Notes under the pieces: model-generated | What the model saw: the letters and a program-made list of their open reading frames with translations, nothing else | Database searches by the model: none | What the model was told of the DNA's origin: nothing | NCBI RefSeq assembly: GCF_024814435.1 | Contig: NZ_JANUXY010000003.1 | Span: forward strand, 124,001 to 188,000 | Direction of reading: 5' to 3' | Length of the DNA stretch: 64,000 bases | Source of the DNA: Staphylococcus americanisciuri | GTDB lineage: Bacteria; Bacillota; Bacilli; Staphylococcales; Staphylococcaceae | Part shown: positions 26,678-35,967 of the stretch, in pieces | Numbering within the stretch: the first letter of the stretch is position 1 | Layout: the number at the start of each line of letters is the position of its first letter | Made by a program: the position numbers and the translations under genes

Positions 26678-27355
26678 ATGACCGTTTCTTGTTTAATTGT
26701 CGATGATGATCCCGAAATCTTGACCTATGTTGCTACGCATATTACAAAAGAAGGTTACCAAGCTATTACATATCCCAATGCAGAGGACGCACTTGATTAT
26801 GTAGCGGATCATGCCATTGATATTGCAATTGTAGATGTCATGATGGATGGTATGGATGGTTTTGAACTATGTCAAACACTGAAATATGACTATAATTATC
26901 CAGTGATTATGTTGACAGCACGCGATGCACTCAGTGACAAAGAACGTGCTTTTTTGGCAGGTACTGACGATTATGTGACCAAACCTTTTGAAGTAGCTGA
27001 GTTAATATTTCGTATCAAAGCGGTGCTGCGCCGTTATCAAGTTCAAACTGACATCCTACTTGAATTAGGCAACCTCACCATCAATCAAGCAGAGCGGACA
27101 ACGAAAGTGGGATCTAAAGTACTCATGCTTCCTAATAAAGAATTCGAGCTACTAAACTTGCTCGTTGCTTATCCTCAACAAGTATTTGAACGTGAAACAT
27201 TAATCACTAAAATTTGGGGTTTTGATTATGAGGGGGATTCGCGCACTGTTGATGTGCATATCAAGCGTTTGCGCGCGCGATTAAAAAAACTTGGTGCAAA
27301 TGTTCATATTGAGACAATGCGTGGCGTAGGCTATCGGGTGAGTGCCGATGTTTAA
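26678..27355 (+). CDS. hssR: Haem-sensing response regulator HssR
   Basis: The 225-residue OmpR-type regulator has an N-terminal receiver (acidic DDD at 9-11, phospho-acceptor Asp near 53 in IAIVDVMMDGMDG, Lys in YVTKPF) and a C-terminal winged helix with the KIWGFDYEGDSRTVDVHIKR recognition segment. It activates hrtBA when haem accumulates. ATG at 26678 follows AAGAGGAAAG. Divergent from hrtB and overlapping hssS. Confidence 0.93.
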   Translation: MTVSCLIVDDDPEILTYVATHITKEGYQAITYPNAEDALDYVADHAIDIAIVDVMMDGMDGFELCQTLKYDYNYPVIMLTARDALSDKERAFLAGTDDYVTKPFEVAELIFRIKAVLRRYQVQTDILLELGNLTINQAERTTKVGSKVLMLPNKEFELLNLLVAYPQQVFERETLITKIWGFDYEGDSRTVDVHIKRLRARLKKLGANVHIETMRGVGYRVSADV

Positions 27356-28718
27356 ATCATTATACACACGCCTCGCTGTTTATACGCTTACTGTTATGTT
27401 GATTAGTGCTATTACCAGTTTTTTAATTACCAATGTCTACTATCACTTCACCTTGAAAGAACAGAATGATACTAAAGTCATGACGACACTAAAACGTGCA
27501 GACACATACAAATCTGTTCATAATGATGAAACACTCACGGAATATCTAAAGTTATTAGGCAATCTGAATTATCAAGTGATTGCGATTGACGAACAGCACA
27601 AAGTACATCACTATGGCGCATCCTTCCGTAAATATAATCTAAGTCAGCGGGCTATTGACCAAGTGCTCGATGGTAAAGATTACCACGGTATTCGTAATCG
27701 ACCATTCAATCCCCTCATCACCGGTTTTTTTGATAATGAATCACGCAATACGGTAGGCACACGCTTCCAAACAACATCTGGTAATTACGCTGTTTTTATG
27801 CGTCCAGATATCAACTACTTATTAGCAGAATTTCGCTATTTCTTGATTGTATTGATTGGGCTACTCGTCATTTTCTCAATTCTTTTAGTCATTTGGTCTA
27901 CATACGCACTTGTAAAGCCTGTACAACAATTGAAAAAAGCGACAGAACAGATGATGAAAGGGAACTTTAATACGCCTATCGCTGTTACACGTTCTGACGA
28001 GATTGGTACTTTGCAATATCATTTTGATACAATGCGTGTTGCATTAAAACAATTGGATGATATGCGTCAGCACTTTGTACAAAATGTCTCACATGAAATC
28101 AAAACACCATTGACACATATTCACCATTTACTAAATCAACTGCAAAACGAACAAGATTCAAGCCAACAAACGCACTATATTCAACGCATTTACAATGAAA
28201 CACATCGTTTGAGTCATCTTACACAACAACTGTTACTGTTATCAGAAATGGACAATGGTGACCACTTACAATTCGATGAGACTTTCAAAGTCGATCAACT
28301 CATCCAAGATATTCTTGCCAATGAAGGCTATACGATTGAACAGAAATCACTGAGCATTATCTATGACTTACCAAAAACTCCATACACTGGTAACCAACGT
28401 CTACTCACACAAGCAATTGGCAATATCATTCGCAATGCAATTAAATATACACCCATGTACGGAACAATTGACATTAACTTATATGAACAAGACAATCAGC
28501 TATTGATTACTGTAGAAGATGATGGTCCTGGCATGGACGCTGAAACAGTCTCACATATCTTTGAGCGTTTTTACAAAGCAACATCTCATACTGATAGTAA
28601 CGGGTTGGGCTTGGCGATTACAGAATCAATCATTGAACGCCATAATGGACAAATCAGCGTACATAGCACACCTGATGTCGGAACAATATTCACGATTAGA
28701 TTGCCTCTTGCATCATAA
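27348..28718 (+). CDS. hssS: Haem-sensing histidine kinase HssS
   Basis: The 456-residue membrane kinase has two spans (about 10-30 and 163-185) framing an extracytoplasmic sensor, then HAMP, the phospho-acceptor box NVSHEIKTPLTH, and ATPase motifs NAIKYTP, DDGPGMD, ERFYKA and GLGLAI. It phosphorylates HssR in response to haem-related membrane stress. ATG at 27348 overlaps the hssR stop and matches the known N-terminus; the longer GTG at 27342 is less likely. Terminated by a long hairpin shared with mqo. Confidence 0.93.
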   Translation: MFKSLYTRLAVYTLTVMLISAITSFLITNVYYHFTLKEQNDTKVMTTLKRADTYKSVHNDETLTEYLKLLGNLNYQVIAIDEQHKVHHYGASFRKYNLSQRAIDQVLDGKDYHGIRNRPFNPLITGFFDNESRNTVGTRFQTTSGNYAVFMRPDINYLLAEFRYFLIVLIGLLVIFSILLVIWSTYALVKPVQQLKKATEQMMKGNFNTPIAVTRSDEIGTLQYHFDTMRVALKQLDDMRQHFVQNVSHEIKTPLTHIHHLLNQLQNEQDSSQQTHYIQRIYNETHRLSHLTQQLLLLSEMDNGDHLQFDETFKVDQLIQDILANEGYTIEQKSLSIIYDLPKTPYTGNQRLLTQAIGNIIRNAIKYTPMYGTIDINLYEQDNQLLITVEDDGPGMDAETVSHIFERFYKATSHTDSNGLGLAITESIIERHNGQISVHSTPDVGTIFTIRLPLAS

Positions 28719-28790
28719 AAAAGCCATTGGCATTAAGGAAGAACACCTACTCATAATAGGTATTACAAACCTTTCTTGCCAATGGCTTTT
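28719..28790. terminator. Bidirectional terminator between hssS and mqo
   Basis: AAAAGCCATTGGCA (28719-28732) pairs with TGCCAATGGCTTTT (28777-28790), with an inner ACCTA/TAGGT stem, between convergent genes. Confidence 0.9.
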
Positions 28791-28794
28791 ACTG

Positions 28795-30288
28795 TTACTT
28801 ATTTTCTGGATTAAGCTGCAAGTATTTGACAACTTCTTCATTTACTTTGTCATATAACGCATCTTCATCACTCAATTTTTTGCCGAACGACGGAATCATC
28901 TTTTTAATGCTTTGCTCCCATTGTGGGAATTCTTCGCCAAATGCACGTTGTAACACGTCCAACATAACAGGTACAGCTGTCGATGCACCAGGAGATGCGC
29001 CGAGGAGTGCAGCTAACGTACCATCTTGAGACGTGATGACTTCCGTACCAAATTGCAATGTCCCTTTACCTTTATCAGTATCTTTAATGACTTGTACCCG
29101 TTGACCTGCTACAACGACACGCCAATCTTCATTTTTAGCATTAGGTACGAACTCACGTAAATCGTCCATGCGTTCATCATTTGATAACATCAATTGCTGG
29201 ATCAAATATTTTGTAAGTGGTATTTCTTTCGCACCTGCCGCAAGCATCGTCAAGACATTGTTTGGTTTCACGGACTTGATAAGATCAAAATACGAGCCTT
29301 GCTTCAAAAACTTAGGTGAAAATCCTGCAAATGGACCGAACAATAATGTACGTTCACCATCAATATAGCGGGTATCTAAGTGTGGCACAGACATCGGTGG
29401 TGCCCCTACTTTCGCTTTGCCATATACTTTCGCATGGTGTTGCTGTACGACATCAGGATTTTTACAGACTAAGAACAAACCGCTTACCGGGAAACCACCG
29501 ATATGTTTTGATTCCGGAATACCTGTCTTTTGTAATAATGGTAAACTCGCGCCTCCTGCACCAATGAACACAAATTTAGAAACCACTGTAAATACTTTGT
29601 CTTCCCGAATATCACGTATCTTAACTGTCCATGTCTTGTCTTTATTTTGCTTTAAATCCAGCACTTCATGCTCATAATAAACAGCACCTTTACGTTCTTC
29701 TATGCGCTTAAGTAGCTGTTTTGTTAACGCACCAAAGTTCACATCTGTACCTGAATAATCACGCGTTGCTGCAATAGGTGTCGATAAATTTTGGCGTCCT
29801 TCCATAATCAACGGCACCCATTTTTTTAATGTGTCTGGCTCATCTGAAATCGTCATATTTTTAAAGAGATTATTATCCTTTAACGCTTCCACACGCGCCT
29901 TTAAAAATCGCACATTATCTGTCCCCATCACAAAACTCATATGCGGTACAGAACGAATAAATTTTTCTGGCTCAGTTAGTTGACCCGTTTTAACTAAATG
30001 CGCCCAAAACTGCTTTGATACTTGGAATTGTTCGTTAATGTGAATTGCTTTCGTAATATCTATTGAACCGTCCGCTTGTTCTTTCGTATAGTTCAACTCA
30101 CACAATGCTGAGTGCCCCGTTCCTGCATTGTTCCAAGCATTCGAACTTTCTTCCGCACACTTTCCAAGACGTTCAAAAATACTAATCTCCCAATCAGGTT
30201 GTACTTCCTTCAACAACATACCTAGCGTTGCACTCATAATACCGCCACCAATGAGCACTACATCTGTCTTGTTATGCAAGTTATTCAT
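28795..30288 (-). CDS. mqo: Malate:quinone oxidoreductase
   Basis: The 497-residue FAD enzyme oxidises L-malate and reduces menaquinone at the inner membrane face. Motifs: [14 protein letters not shown] (FAD Rossmann), [48 protein letters not shown], and the late [17 protein letters not shown]. Full family length. Staphylococci carry a second paralogue that is a lactate:quinone oxidoreductase; position beside hssRS fits the S. aureus mqo1 locus, so malate is the likelier substrate. Confidence 0.92.
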   Translation of the reverse strand: MNNLHNKTDVVLIGGGIMSATLGMLLKEVQPDWEISIFERLGKCAEESSNAWNNAGTGHSALCELNYTKEQADGSIDITKAIHINEQFQVSKQFWAHLVKTGQLTEPEKFIRSVPHMSFVMGTDNVRFLKARVEALKDNNLFKNMTISDEPDTLKKWVPLIMEGRQNLSTPIAATRDYSGTDVNFGALTKQLLKRIEERKGAVYYEHEVLDLKQNKDKTWTVKIRDIREDKVFTVVSKFVFIGAGGASLPLLQKTGIPESKHIGGFPVSGLFLVCKNPDVVQQHHAKVYGKAKVGAPPMSVPHLDTRYIDGERTLLFGPFAGFSPKFLKQGSYFDLIKSVKPNNVLTMLAAGAKEIPLTKYLIQQLMLSNDERMDDLREFVPNAKNEDWRVVVAGQRVQVIKDTDKGKGTLQFGTEVITSQDGTLAALLGASPGASTAVPVMLDVLQRAFGEEFPQWEQSIKKMIPSFGKKLSDEDALYDKVNEEVVKYLQLNPENK

Positions 30289-30733
30289 AACAATCCAGTC
30301 CCCCCTTTTCGTTTGTTCATATTTAGTATTGACACAAAAAATGCGCCCGTTTAAAAATTTCGCTGTCTCCCCGACAAAAATAACGTTTATAACATACTAT
30401 TTTTGCTACTGCTGCACGTGATACGCTATGAAACGTAGCGTTATTTATGCGTCTCTGTATAACCCTTTGTGCTAATCGATTGTAAAACATCTTAACACAT
30501 TAATTATAACGCTAAAAAGATTAAGAAAAAAGCGCTTCCCTCATAAAAATTCAGTTAATCTATCAAGTTCGTCTAAAATTTCAGCTGACTGATAAAATAA
30601 CTCACCTTATTTCTTTCTATTCTCTGATATAACTAGAAAACTCATAAACATATATGAATCACGTAAACCCCAGTTCTCTCTCATTACTAACAGTGCTATA
30701 ATAAGCTAAAAGAAACAAATTGAGGGATGCACC
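30289..30733. other. Intergenic control region of mqo and the glycosyltransferase gene
   Basis: This 445-bp gap holds no gene that I can support. It has a small dyad (ACGCTATGAAACGTAGCGT near 30422-30440), a weak catabolite-element-like AAAGCGCTTCCC at about 30529, and a TATAAT -10 at 30697-30702 for the glycosyltransferase gene. Divergent promoters are expected here. Confidence 0.5.
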
Positions 30734-31909
30734 ATGAAATCAATCACATTCTTAATACATAACATCTATGCAATGGGGGGCACAGTCAAAACAATCAGCA
30801 ACTTAGCTAATGAACTTGTAAGACAAGGCCACCCTGTTAAAATTATTTCTGTATTCCAATCACAAAACCAACCATATTTCAAACTGGATTCTCGAGTAAA
30901 AGTCGTATCTCTTATAGATTATCGATTGAAAGTGGGTAATATTGTCTCGCTGTTGGCTAACCGTATTCGTAAGTTCACCCCACTATTACAACCTAAGTAC
31001 TTATCTCAACATGAACCAGGATATCGTCAATACTCAAGCTATGTAGAACGTAAGCTTTTGCGCGCGATACAACAAGATACATCTGATGTTCTTATAGGAA
31101 CTCGCGCAAGCCACAATATTTTAATTGCACGTTATGCGAAGCCACAACAATGGCGTATTGGTATGGAGCATATGAATTTTACAGCACACTCTGAAGCGTA
31201 CCGCAATGAAATCGTACAGTATTATGCGCAATTAGATGCCATAACAACACTCACGTCTGTAGACCAAATGCATTATCGACAAGTGTTGCCACAAACACCT
31301 GTTTTTATTGTTACGAATATGATTGCCGAAAAGCGCTACAATATGATGAAGAAACATCAAATTATCGCAGCTGGGCGCTTTGAATATGAAAAAGGATTCG
31401 ATTTGTTAATAGAAGCTGTTTATTATATTCAAGAAGATCTGAGAGAAGAAGACTATACAGTACATATTTTTGGAGATGGTCAAGAAAAAGAAGCGCTGTC
31501 ACAAGCGATTAACTATTTGCGTTTACAAGATTTAATCTTCCTCCACCCAACAACACAACAACTCAATAGTTACATTGCGGAAAGTAAAATAACGTGTATC
31601 CCATCACGCAATGAAGGTTTTGGCATGACCATATTAGAAGCTATGAATCAGGGCAGCGTCGTAGTAAGCTTTGATGATAACGTGGGACCCTCAACGTTAA
31701 TTCACCATGGAAAAAATGGCTTTCTCGCCCCATACGGTGATGTCAAACAACTTGGTTTGCAATTACTAGAAGTGATACAAAACATACATGGACAACGACT
31801 CAAGACGATTCAACAGGCTGGATATAACACAGTGATGGCTCATGCACCCGAACAAATCTACCAGCAATTTAATCACATGTTGGCAACATTGGCGCAACGT
31901 CGCTCATAA
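30734..31909 (+). CDS. GT4-family glycosyltransferase
   Basis: The 391-residue protein has the GT-B fold of family 4: an N-terminal acceptor domain with NIYAMGGTVKTISNLANEL near residue 10, and a C-terminal donor domain with HQIIAAGRFEYEKGFDLLIEA near residue 210, IFGDGQEKEAL, the E-x7-E motif in RNEGFGMTILEAMNQG and a VGPSTLI loop. It transfers a sugar from a nucleotide donor, in staphylococci often to teichoic acid or a surface glycoprotein; the acceptor is unknown. ATG at 30734 follows TGAGGGA. Confidence 0.85.
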   Translation: MKSITFLIHNIYAMGGTVKTISNLANELVRQGHPVKIISVFQSQNQPYFKLDSRVKVVSLIDYRLKVGNIVSLLANRIRKFTPLLQPKYLSQHEPGYRQYSSYVERKLLRAIQQDTSDVLIGTRASHNILIARYAKPQQWRIGMEHMNFTAHSEAYRNEIVQYYAQLDAITTLTSVDQMHYRQVLPQTPVFIVTNMIAEKRYNMMKKHQIIAAGRFEYEKGFDLLIEAVYYIQEDLREEDYTVHIFGDGQEKEALSQAINYLRLQDLIFLHPTTQQLNSYIAESKITCIPSRNEGFGMTILEAMNQGSVVVSFDDNVGPSTLIHHGKNGFLAPYGDVKQLGLQLLEVIQNIHGQRLKTIQQAGYNTVMAHAPEQIYQQFNHMLATLAQRRS

Positions 31910-31942
31910 CGAATGGGGCATACTTTTAGACAATTTTACAGA

Positions 31943-31987
31943 GAATGGGCAACGGAATCTTTTAAAAATGAGATTCCCATCCCAATC
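31943..31987. repeat. Dispersed intergenic repeat, copy 5 (second stem), terminator-like
   Basis: ATGGGCAACGGAATCT with AGATTCCCATCCCAAT around a TTTAAAAATG loop, just past the glycosyltransferase stop. It probably ends that transcript. Confidence 0.65.
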
Positions 31988-32098
31988 CAAGTACATAAAT
32001 CAACCATGTTTCAACATCTAGATTCTATCGAAATTCCTGATACTTGAACACTGTTATTACCCCGTCTATTTCATAACAATAATAGACAAAATATTATC

Positions 32099-32111
32099 TT
32101 TTATGGTGGAA
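32099..32111 (+). repeat. 13-bp inverted repeat, left end of the bacteriocin cassette
   Basis: TTTTATGGTGGAA here is the exact reverse complement of 33265-33277. The pair encloses 1179 bp with the bacteriocin-like genes. Confidence 0.6.
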
Positions 32112-32184
32112 TGGCATGATGAGCCTTTCCGCCTTTTTAGTATGTAAAGAACACACAATCACTATGGACTGTACGCTAAATGAA

Positions 32185-32231
32185 GACAACTCAACTGGAA
32201 CGACATTATGAATCAAACTAGGGACTTGTTA
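32185..32231 (+). repeat. 47-bp direct repeat, left copy
   Basis: Begins GACAACTCAACTGGAACGAC and ends CTAGGGACTTGTTA. It matches 33212-33258 at 45 of 47 positions. The gap 31988-32317 contains no supportable gene apart from these repeats and a GTCTATT/AATAGAC hairpin near 32065-32085. Confidence 0.8.
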
Positions 32232-32370
32232 ATCCAAAAGATAAACAACCCGAAAAGTAACCTTTTATATTTTAAGAATAACCATTCCACTCTATAATAG
32301 CTATCCTTATTATCAATATGAGAAAAAGTATTCAAAAAATGTTTAATTCCTTATTTTTAGGGGGAAATAA

Positions 32371-32943
32371 AAAAAACATACAACAAAACTTACTAAGGGG
32401 TTAGCAGCAATAGCAATCGTAAGTCGTATTACAATAAGTTCAGGAGTTACTGATTATTATGCAAATGCAGCTGATAATAATGAAGTATCATCAACACAAC
32501 AAGAATCAGGTAAAATAGTGAAAATTAATGATAATACTGCTAGAATCGATTTACGTGAAAATGTGAATTATAGTATCGATAAAAACGGACAAGCAACCTT
32601 AAAAGACAAAAATACAAATAAAACAGAAGTTTTGCCAAATCATGCAAAAGATAAAAATGGAAATGATGTTTCTTTGATATACTTTGAAGATGATGGAAAT
32701 TTAGGAGTACATGCTCAAAGCTCTGTACAAACTAGAGGAGTCGGAAAATGCGTATCTGGTATAGCAGGTGGTGCAATAACAGGAGGTACTACTTTAGGTC
32801 TTGCAGGGGCAGGCGTTGGAACGGTTACTTTACCAATCGTTGGAACAGTTAGTGGTGGAGTCGTTGGTGCTGTTGGTGGTGCCGTTGGTGCTGTTGGTGG
32901 TGCCGTTGGTGGTGGACTAACTGGAGGTGCAACTTTCTGCTAA
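32371..32943 (+). CDS. Bacteriocin-like secreted precursor, start codon unclear
   Basis: The open frame 32371-32943 encodes a signal peptide (KKHTTKLTKGLAAIAIVS..., cleavage expected after Y-A-N-A-A), a hydrophilic propeptide of about 80 residues (ends around S-S-V-Q-T-R-G), and a 65-residue Gly/Ala/Val-rich hydrophobic C-terminal part between two Cys (GKCVSGIAGGAITGG ... GGATFC). This is the look of a class II/Blp-like or helix-forming bacteriocin released from a propeptide. No ATG, GTG or TTG opens the signal peptide, although AGGGGG (32359-32364) is correctly placed; the first standard start is GTG at 32518, inside the propeptide. It may be a pseudogene, use an unusual start, or have an indel in the adjacent A8 tract. 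Confidence 0.6.
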   Translation, partial: KKHTTKLTKGLAAIAIVSRITISSGVTDYYANAADNNEVSSTQQESGKIVKINDNTARIDLRENVNYSIDKNGQATLKDKNTNKTEVLPNHAKDKNGNDVSLIYFEDDGNLGVHAQSSVQTRGVGKCVSGIAGGAITGGTTLGLAGAGVGTVTLPIVGTVSGGVVGAVGGAVGAVGGAVGGGLTGGATFC

Positions 32944-32961
32944 TAATCTAGGAGTGATTCC

Positions 32962-33150
32962 ATGAAAACAATCTTTAATATAAGAATATGTTTGTTATTG
33001 TCTTTAATAATAGCATCATGGACAATAGTTAGTATAAAGTTTAGTAATATTAGCACGACTCAAGTCTTAATAGCTAATTCATTTATATTTATCGCTTATA
33101 TATTATATTTAATTAAATTCATTAAATATAATAAGAAACAAAACACCTAA
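32962..33150 (+). CDS. Candidate bacteriocin immunity protein, two TM segments
   Basis: The 62-residue protein has two membrane helices (about residues 8-27 and 34-54) and a basic C-terminus (KFIKYNKKQNT). It starts 18 bp after the bacteriocin-like frame, with a good ribosome site (TAGGAGTG). Small, basic, two-span proteins directly downstream of bacteriocin genes are commonly immunity proteins, but no sequence family is recognised, so this role is inferred from position. Confidence 0.6.
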   Translation: MKTIFNIRICLLLSLIIASWTIVSIKFSNISTTQVLIANSFIFIAYILYLIKFIKYNKKQNT

Positions 33151-33211
33151 TTTTATTCCAATTACTTTATTGACGTTGAATCTCTGAACGTTTAACAATC
33201 CCAACGAACTA

Positions 33212-33258
33212 GACAACTCAACTGGAACGACATTATAAATAAAACTAGGGACTTGTTA
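33212..33258 (+). repeat. 47-bp direct repeat, right copy
   Basis: Second copy of the repeat at 32185-32231 (two mismatches), 1027 bp away in the same orientation, bracketing the bacteriocin-like genes. Confidence 0.8.
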
Positions 33259-33264
33259 TTATCT

Positions 33265-33277
33265 TTCCACCATAAAA
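33265..33277 (-). repeat. 13-bp inverted repeat, right end of the bacteriocin cassette
   Basis: TTCCACCATAAAA, reverse complement of 32099-32111. Confidence 0.6.
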
Positions 33278-33296
33278 ACTGAACAGTAAACAACAA

Positions 33297-33339
33297 AAAG
33301 CGTGCATTGTGCTCAAACTAATGAACATATGCACGCTTT
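33297..33339 (-). terminator. Terminator of lctP
   Basis: AAAGCGTGCAT (33297-33307) with ATGCACGCTTT (33329-33339), just beyond the lctP stop. Confidence 0.85.
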
Positions 33340-33350
33340 ATTAAGCTATT

Positions 33351-34964
33351 CTAACTAATAATTAATGACAAGACAAATGTCCAGATACACCAGATGACTA
33401 GCAATCCTGCACTATATTTCAATGTCATCTTCAAGAGTTCTGATTCTTTACCTACTTGTTTAACAGCTGCTGTTGCGATAGCGATAGATTGTGGTGAGAT
33501 AAGTTTTGCAATGGCACCACCTGCTGTATTCGCCCCGACTAGAAGCGCACCGCTTGTTCCAACTTGAGGGGCAACAGACGCTTGAATTGGCGCAAATAAT
33601 GCGTTGTTATTTACAACAGATCCTGTCATAAATACACCAATCCAACCTAAAATAGGTGATAAGAATGGGAATACTTTACCTGTTTTAGCAATACCTTCAC
33701 CCATAGCAGCTGTTAAGCCTCCATAAGTTGTTAATTTTGCGATTGCTAAAATCATACAAATTGTTAAAATTGGTAACCATAATTCTTTAAATGCTTCTGC
33801 AAGTAATTGACCTGCACGTTTGAAATCTACTTTCTTAGATAAGATAACTGTAATCACACCGGCAATTAATAATGCAGTACCCGTTTGATTCAATAAGTTA
33901 AATAATAATGTAATTGGTTGACCCGATACATCATTCATTGTGCCTGGAAGTGGAATTTTAACCGTTAAGAACTCTAAAGCGCCACCTTCCATGAATAATC
34001 CTTTGAATGCTTTAGTACTCCAGATTAACACAAGGACTGTCAAGATACCGAACGGACTCCACGCATAAATCACTTCTTTGACACTGTGACGTGTTACTTC
34101 TATTTTTGGCTCTTCAGCGTTTAAGCGGAAGATATTTTTTGGTTGGAAACGTTTAGATACAAGTGCTAACGTACCCATTGATGCCAATGGTGGTAAAATA
34201 TCGATTAGCTCTGGACCTTGAATATAACTAAATAAAATTTGTAATACTACATAAGGAATAATTGTTGCTAAAATCGCTGGTAATGTTTCACGAATCCCTT
34301 TAAATCCATCTAAAATAAAGATTAATAAAAATGGGATAAAAATTGTTAAGATTGGTAAGCTATAGTTTAATGAACGCGCAACTTCCAATGCTGTAATGTT
34401 ACCGTGTAAGTTCAATGTATCGATAACTGCTACTGGTAAGCCGATTGCACCATATGCACCAGCGGCACCGTTCGCTACTAAGCAAAGCATCGCAGCTTTT
34501 AATGGTTCAAAGCCTAATTGAATTAATAACACAGCACAGATAGCAATTGGTACACCGAAACCAGCAACACCTTCTAAGAAACAGTTGAAACAAAAACCGA
34601 TTAATAACAGTTGAATACGTTGATCTTCAGAAATTGTTGTAATACTATCTTGTATCACTGAAAATTGACCTGTTGCAACTGTTACTTTATATAACCAAAC
34701 AGCCATCATTACGATAAAGCCAATTGGTAAAATACCTTGATAAAAACCTTCTACAACGCCACCAGTTGCAATTCCTACTGGTAACTTAAATACGAACAGC
34801 GCAATTACAATAGTAACACCTAAAGTTGTCAGCGCTGCATAAATTCCTTTCATTTTAAAAACTGTTAGACAAAGTAAAAATAAAATGATTGGAATACTTG
34901 CTACTAATGCAGATAGTGCAAGATTTTGGAATGGATCAAATGAATGTACTAACATCTCTTTCAT
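33351..34964 (-). CDS. lctP: L-lactate permease
   Basis: The 537-residue protein imports or exports L-lactate with protons. It has about 13 spans and the family blocks GFCFNCFLEGVAGFGVPIAI near residue 122, ANGAAGAYGAIGLPVAV and MTGSVVNNNALFAPIQ. Length is normal. Two near starts exist (34964 and 34955); AAAGG lies before the first. A Rex-type operator lies upstream, consistent with induction when NADH builds up during fermentation or nitric oxide stress. Confidence 0.94.
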   Translation of the reverse strand: MKEMLVHSFDPFQNLALSALVASIPIILFLLCLTVFKMKGIYAALTTLGVTIVIALFVFKLPVGIATGGVVEGFYQGILPIGFIVMMAVWLYKVTVATGQFSVIQDSITTISEDQRIQLLLIGFCFNCFLEGVAGFGVPIAICAVLLIQLGFEPLKAAMLCLVANGAAGAYGAIGLPVAVIDTLNLHGNITALEVARSLNYSLPILTIFIPFLLIFILDGFKGIRETLPAILATIIPYVVLQILFSYIQGPELIDILPPLASMGTLALVSKRFQPKNIFRLNAEEPKIEVTRHSVKEVIYAWSPFGILTVLVLIWSTKAFKGLFMEGGALEFLTVKIPLPGTMNDVSGQPITLLFNLLNQTGTALLIAGVITVILSKKVDFKRAGQLLAEAFKELWLPILTICMILAIAKLTTYGGLTAAMGEGIAKTGKVFPFLSPILGWIGVFMTGSVVNNNALFAPIQASVAPQVGTSGALLVGANTAGGAIAKLISPQSIAIATAAVKQVGKESELLKMTLKYSAGLLVIWCIWTFVLSLIIS

Positions 34965-35006
34965 CTACCTTTAATATTTATTTACTTACTTATGAAACAA
35001 ATTTAT

Positions 35007-35024
35007 TTGTGATTTATTTCACAT
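35007..35024 (-). promoter_or_regulatory. Rex box upstream of lctP
   Basis: TTGTGATTTATTTCACAT matches the staphylococcal Rex consensus TTGTGAAWWWWTTCACAA at 16 of 18 positions. It lies 43 bp before the lctP start. The rest of the lctP-lipoprotein gap is AT-rich with no gene seen. Confidence 0.75.
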
Positions 35025-35211
35025 GAAGAATATACCATGTATCCTTTAGTAAATCAATATGTTATCGTAATTTTTTTATTAATAGATAAAAGATAAAATT
35101 ACACATTGAATCAAACTACATTTAAACATATAAAAGCCTATATTCCTTTTAATAAACTAACATTTATTTCTAAAAAAATCAAAATACTTTTAACATAAAA
35201 ATGACACGCCA

Positions 35212-35245
35212 AAAAGGATTGAGACTCTATTGCCTCAATCCTTTT
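35212..35245 (-). terminator. Terminator of the lipoprotein gene
   Basis: Perfect arms AAAAGGATTGAG (35212-35223) and CTCAATCCTTTT (35234-35245). Confidence 0.88.
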
Positions 35246-35250
35246 CCTTA

Positions 35251-35886
35251 TTATTGACGATATGCAGGGTCTACGATTTTAGACTGTCCTGTTGCATCTA
35301 CTGTTACTATCGTATATGTTCCTGGATTCGCTTGATTCAAGAAACTAAAGACGTACATATTATATCCGTCTTCCCCTTCAATCGCATAGTCATTGTATGG
35401 GTTCTGATAACCGTTAAACTGATTGACTTCAGCATTTGCCCGTTCTAATGCCACTTGGAAATCTGGTAATACTTGCTGTGCTTGTTGTGCACTAATTGGT
35501 TGACGTACTAAATTTTGAGCAACAGGTACAACATTTTGTCCTTGATATGGTTCTGTACTATTTGTTCCTGCAGTTTGCTGATCTGGCTGTGTGTTATTTT
35601 GTTGTGCTGTATTATGCGTTACCTGTGCAGACGTATGATGCTGTTGCGTTGTATCTTTCTGTGCCGCATTATCAGTATTATTACCTGTCTTATCTTGCTG
35701 AGTATTTTCCTTTTTGTTATCGTTCTTCGCAGTCGTCACTTTGTCCGATGATGTTTTTTGTTTCGTCTGTTCTGTCTTCGTCTCAGCTTGTTTCTCTTTG
35801 TCAGCATTTTTAGAACTTTCATCGTTAGAACATGCTGCTAATACAAGTACTAATGCAAAAAGACCGGCCAATAATTTTTTCATCAT
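35251..35886 (-). CDS. Lipoprotein with Gln/Asn/Thr-rich linker
   Basis: About 211 residues. The N-terminus has a lipoprotein signal peptide with lipobox VLAAC (Cys about residue 18). A long low-complexity linker rich in Lys, Gln, Thr and Asn follows (residues 20-110), then a small C-terminal domain containing NPYNDYAIEGEDGYNMYVFSF. It should sit on the outer face of the membrane. No function is recognised. ATG at 35886 has GGAGG upstream; the TTG at 35898 is less likely. Confidence 0.8.
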   Translation of the reverse strand: MMKKLLAGLFALVLVLAACSNDESSKNADKEKQAETKTEQTKQKTSSDKVTTAKNDNKKENTQQDKTGNNTDNAAQKDTTQQHHTSAQVTHNTAQQNNTQPDQQTAGTNSTEPYQGQNVVPVAQNLVRQPISAQQAQQVLPDFQVALERANAEVNQFNGYQNPYNDYAIEGEDGYNMYVFSFLNQANPGTYTIVTVDATGQSKIVDPAYRQ

Positions 35887-35967
35887 TATTACCTCCAAAT
35901 TTTAAAATGCACTACTTATCTTTATATTACACTTTTTTACAAGTATAACCAATTATCTTCCAGTTAA

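Noticed and set aside
30314..30322. Single GTTCATATT upstream of mqo as an HssR site
   Set aside because: Only one half-repeat, without the tandem partner that HssR needs; probably chance.
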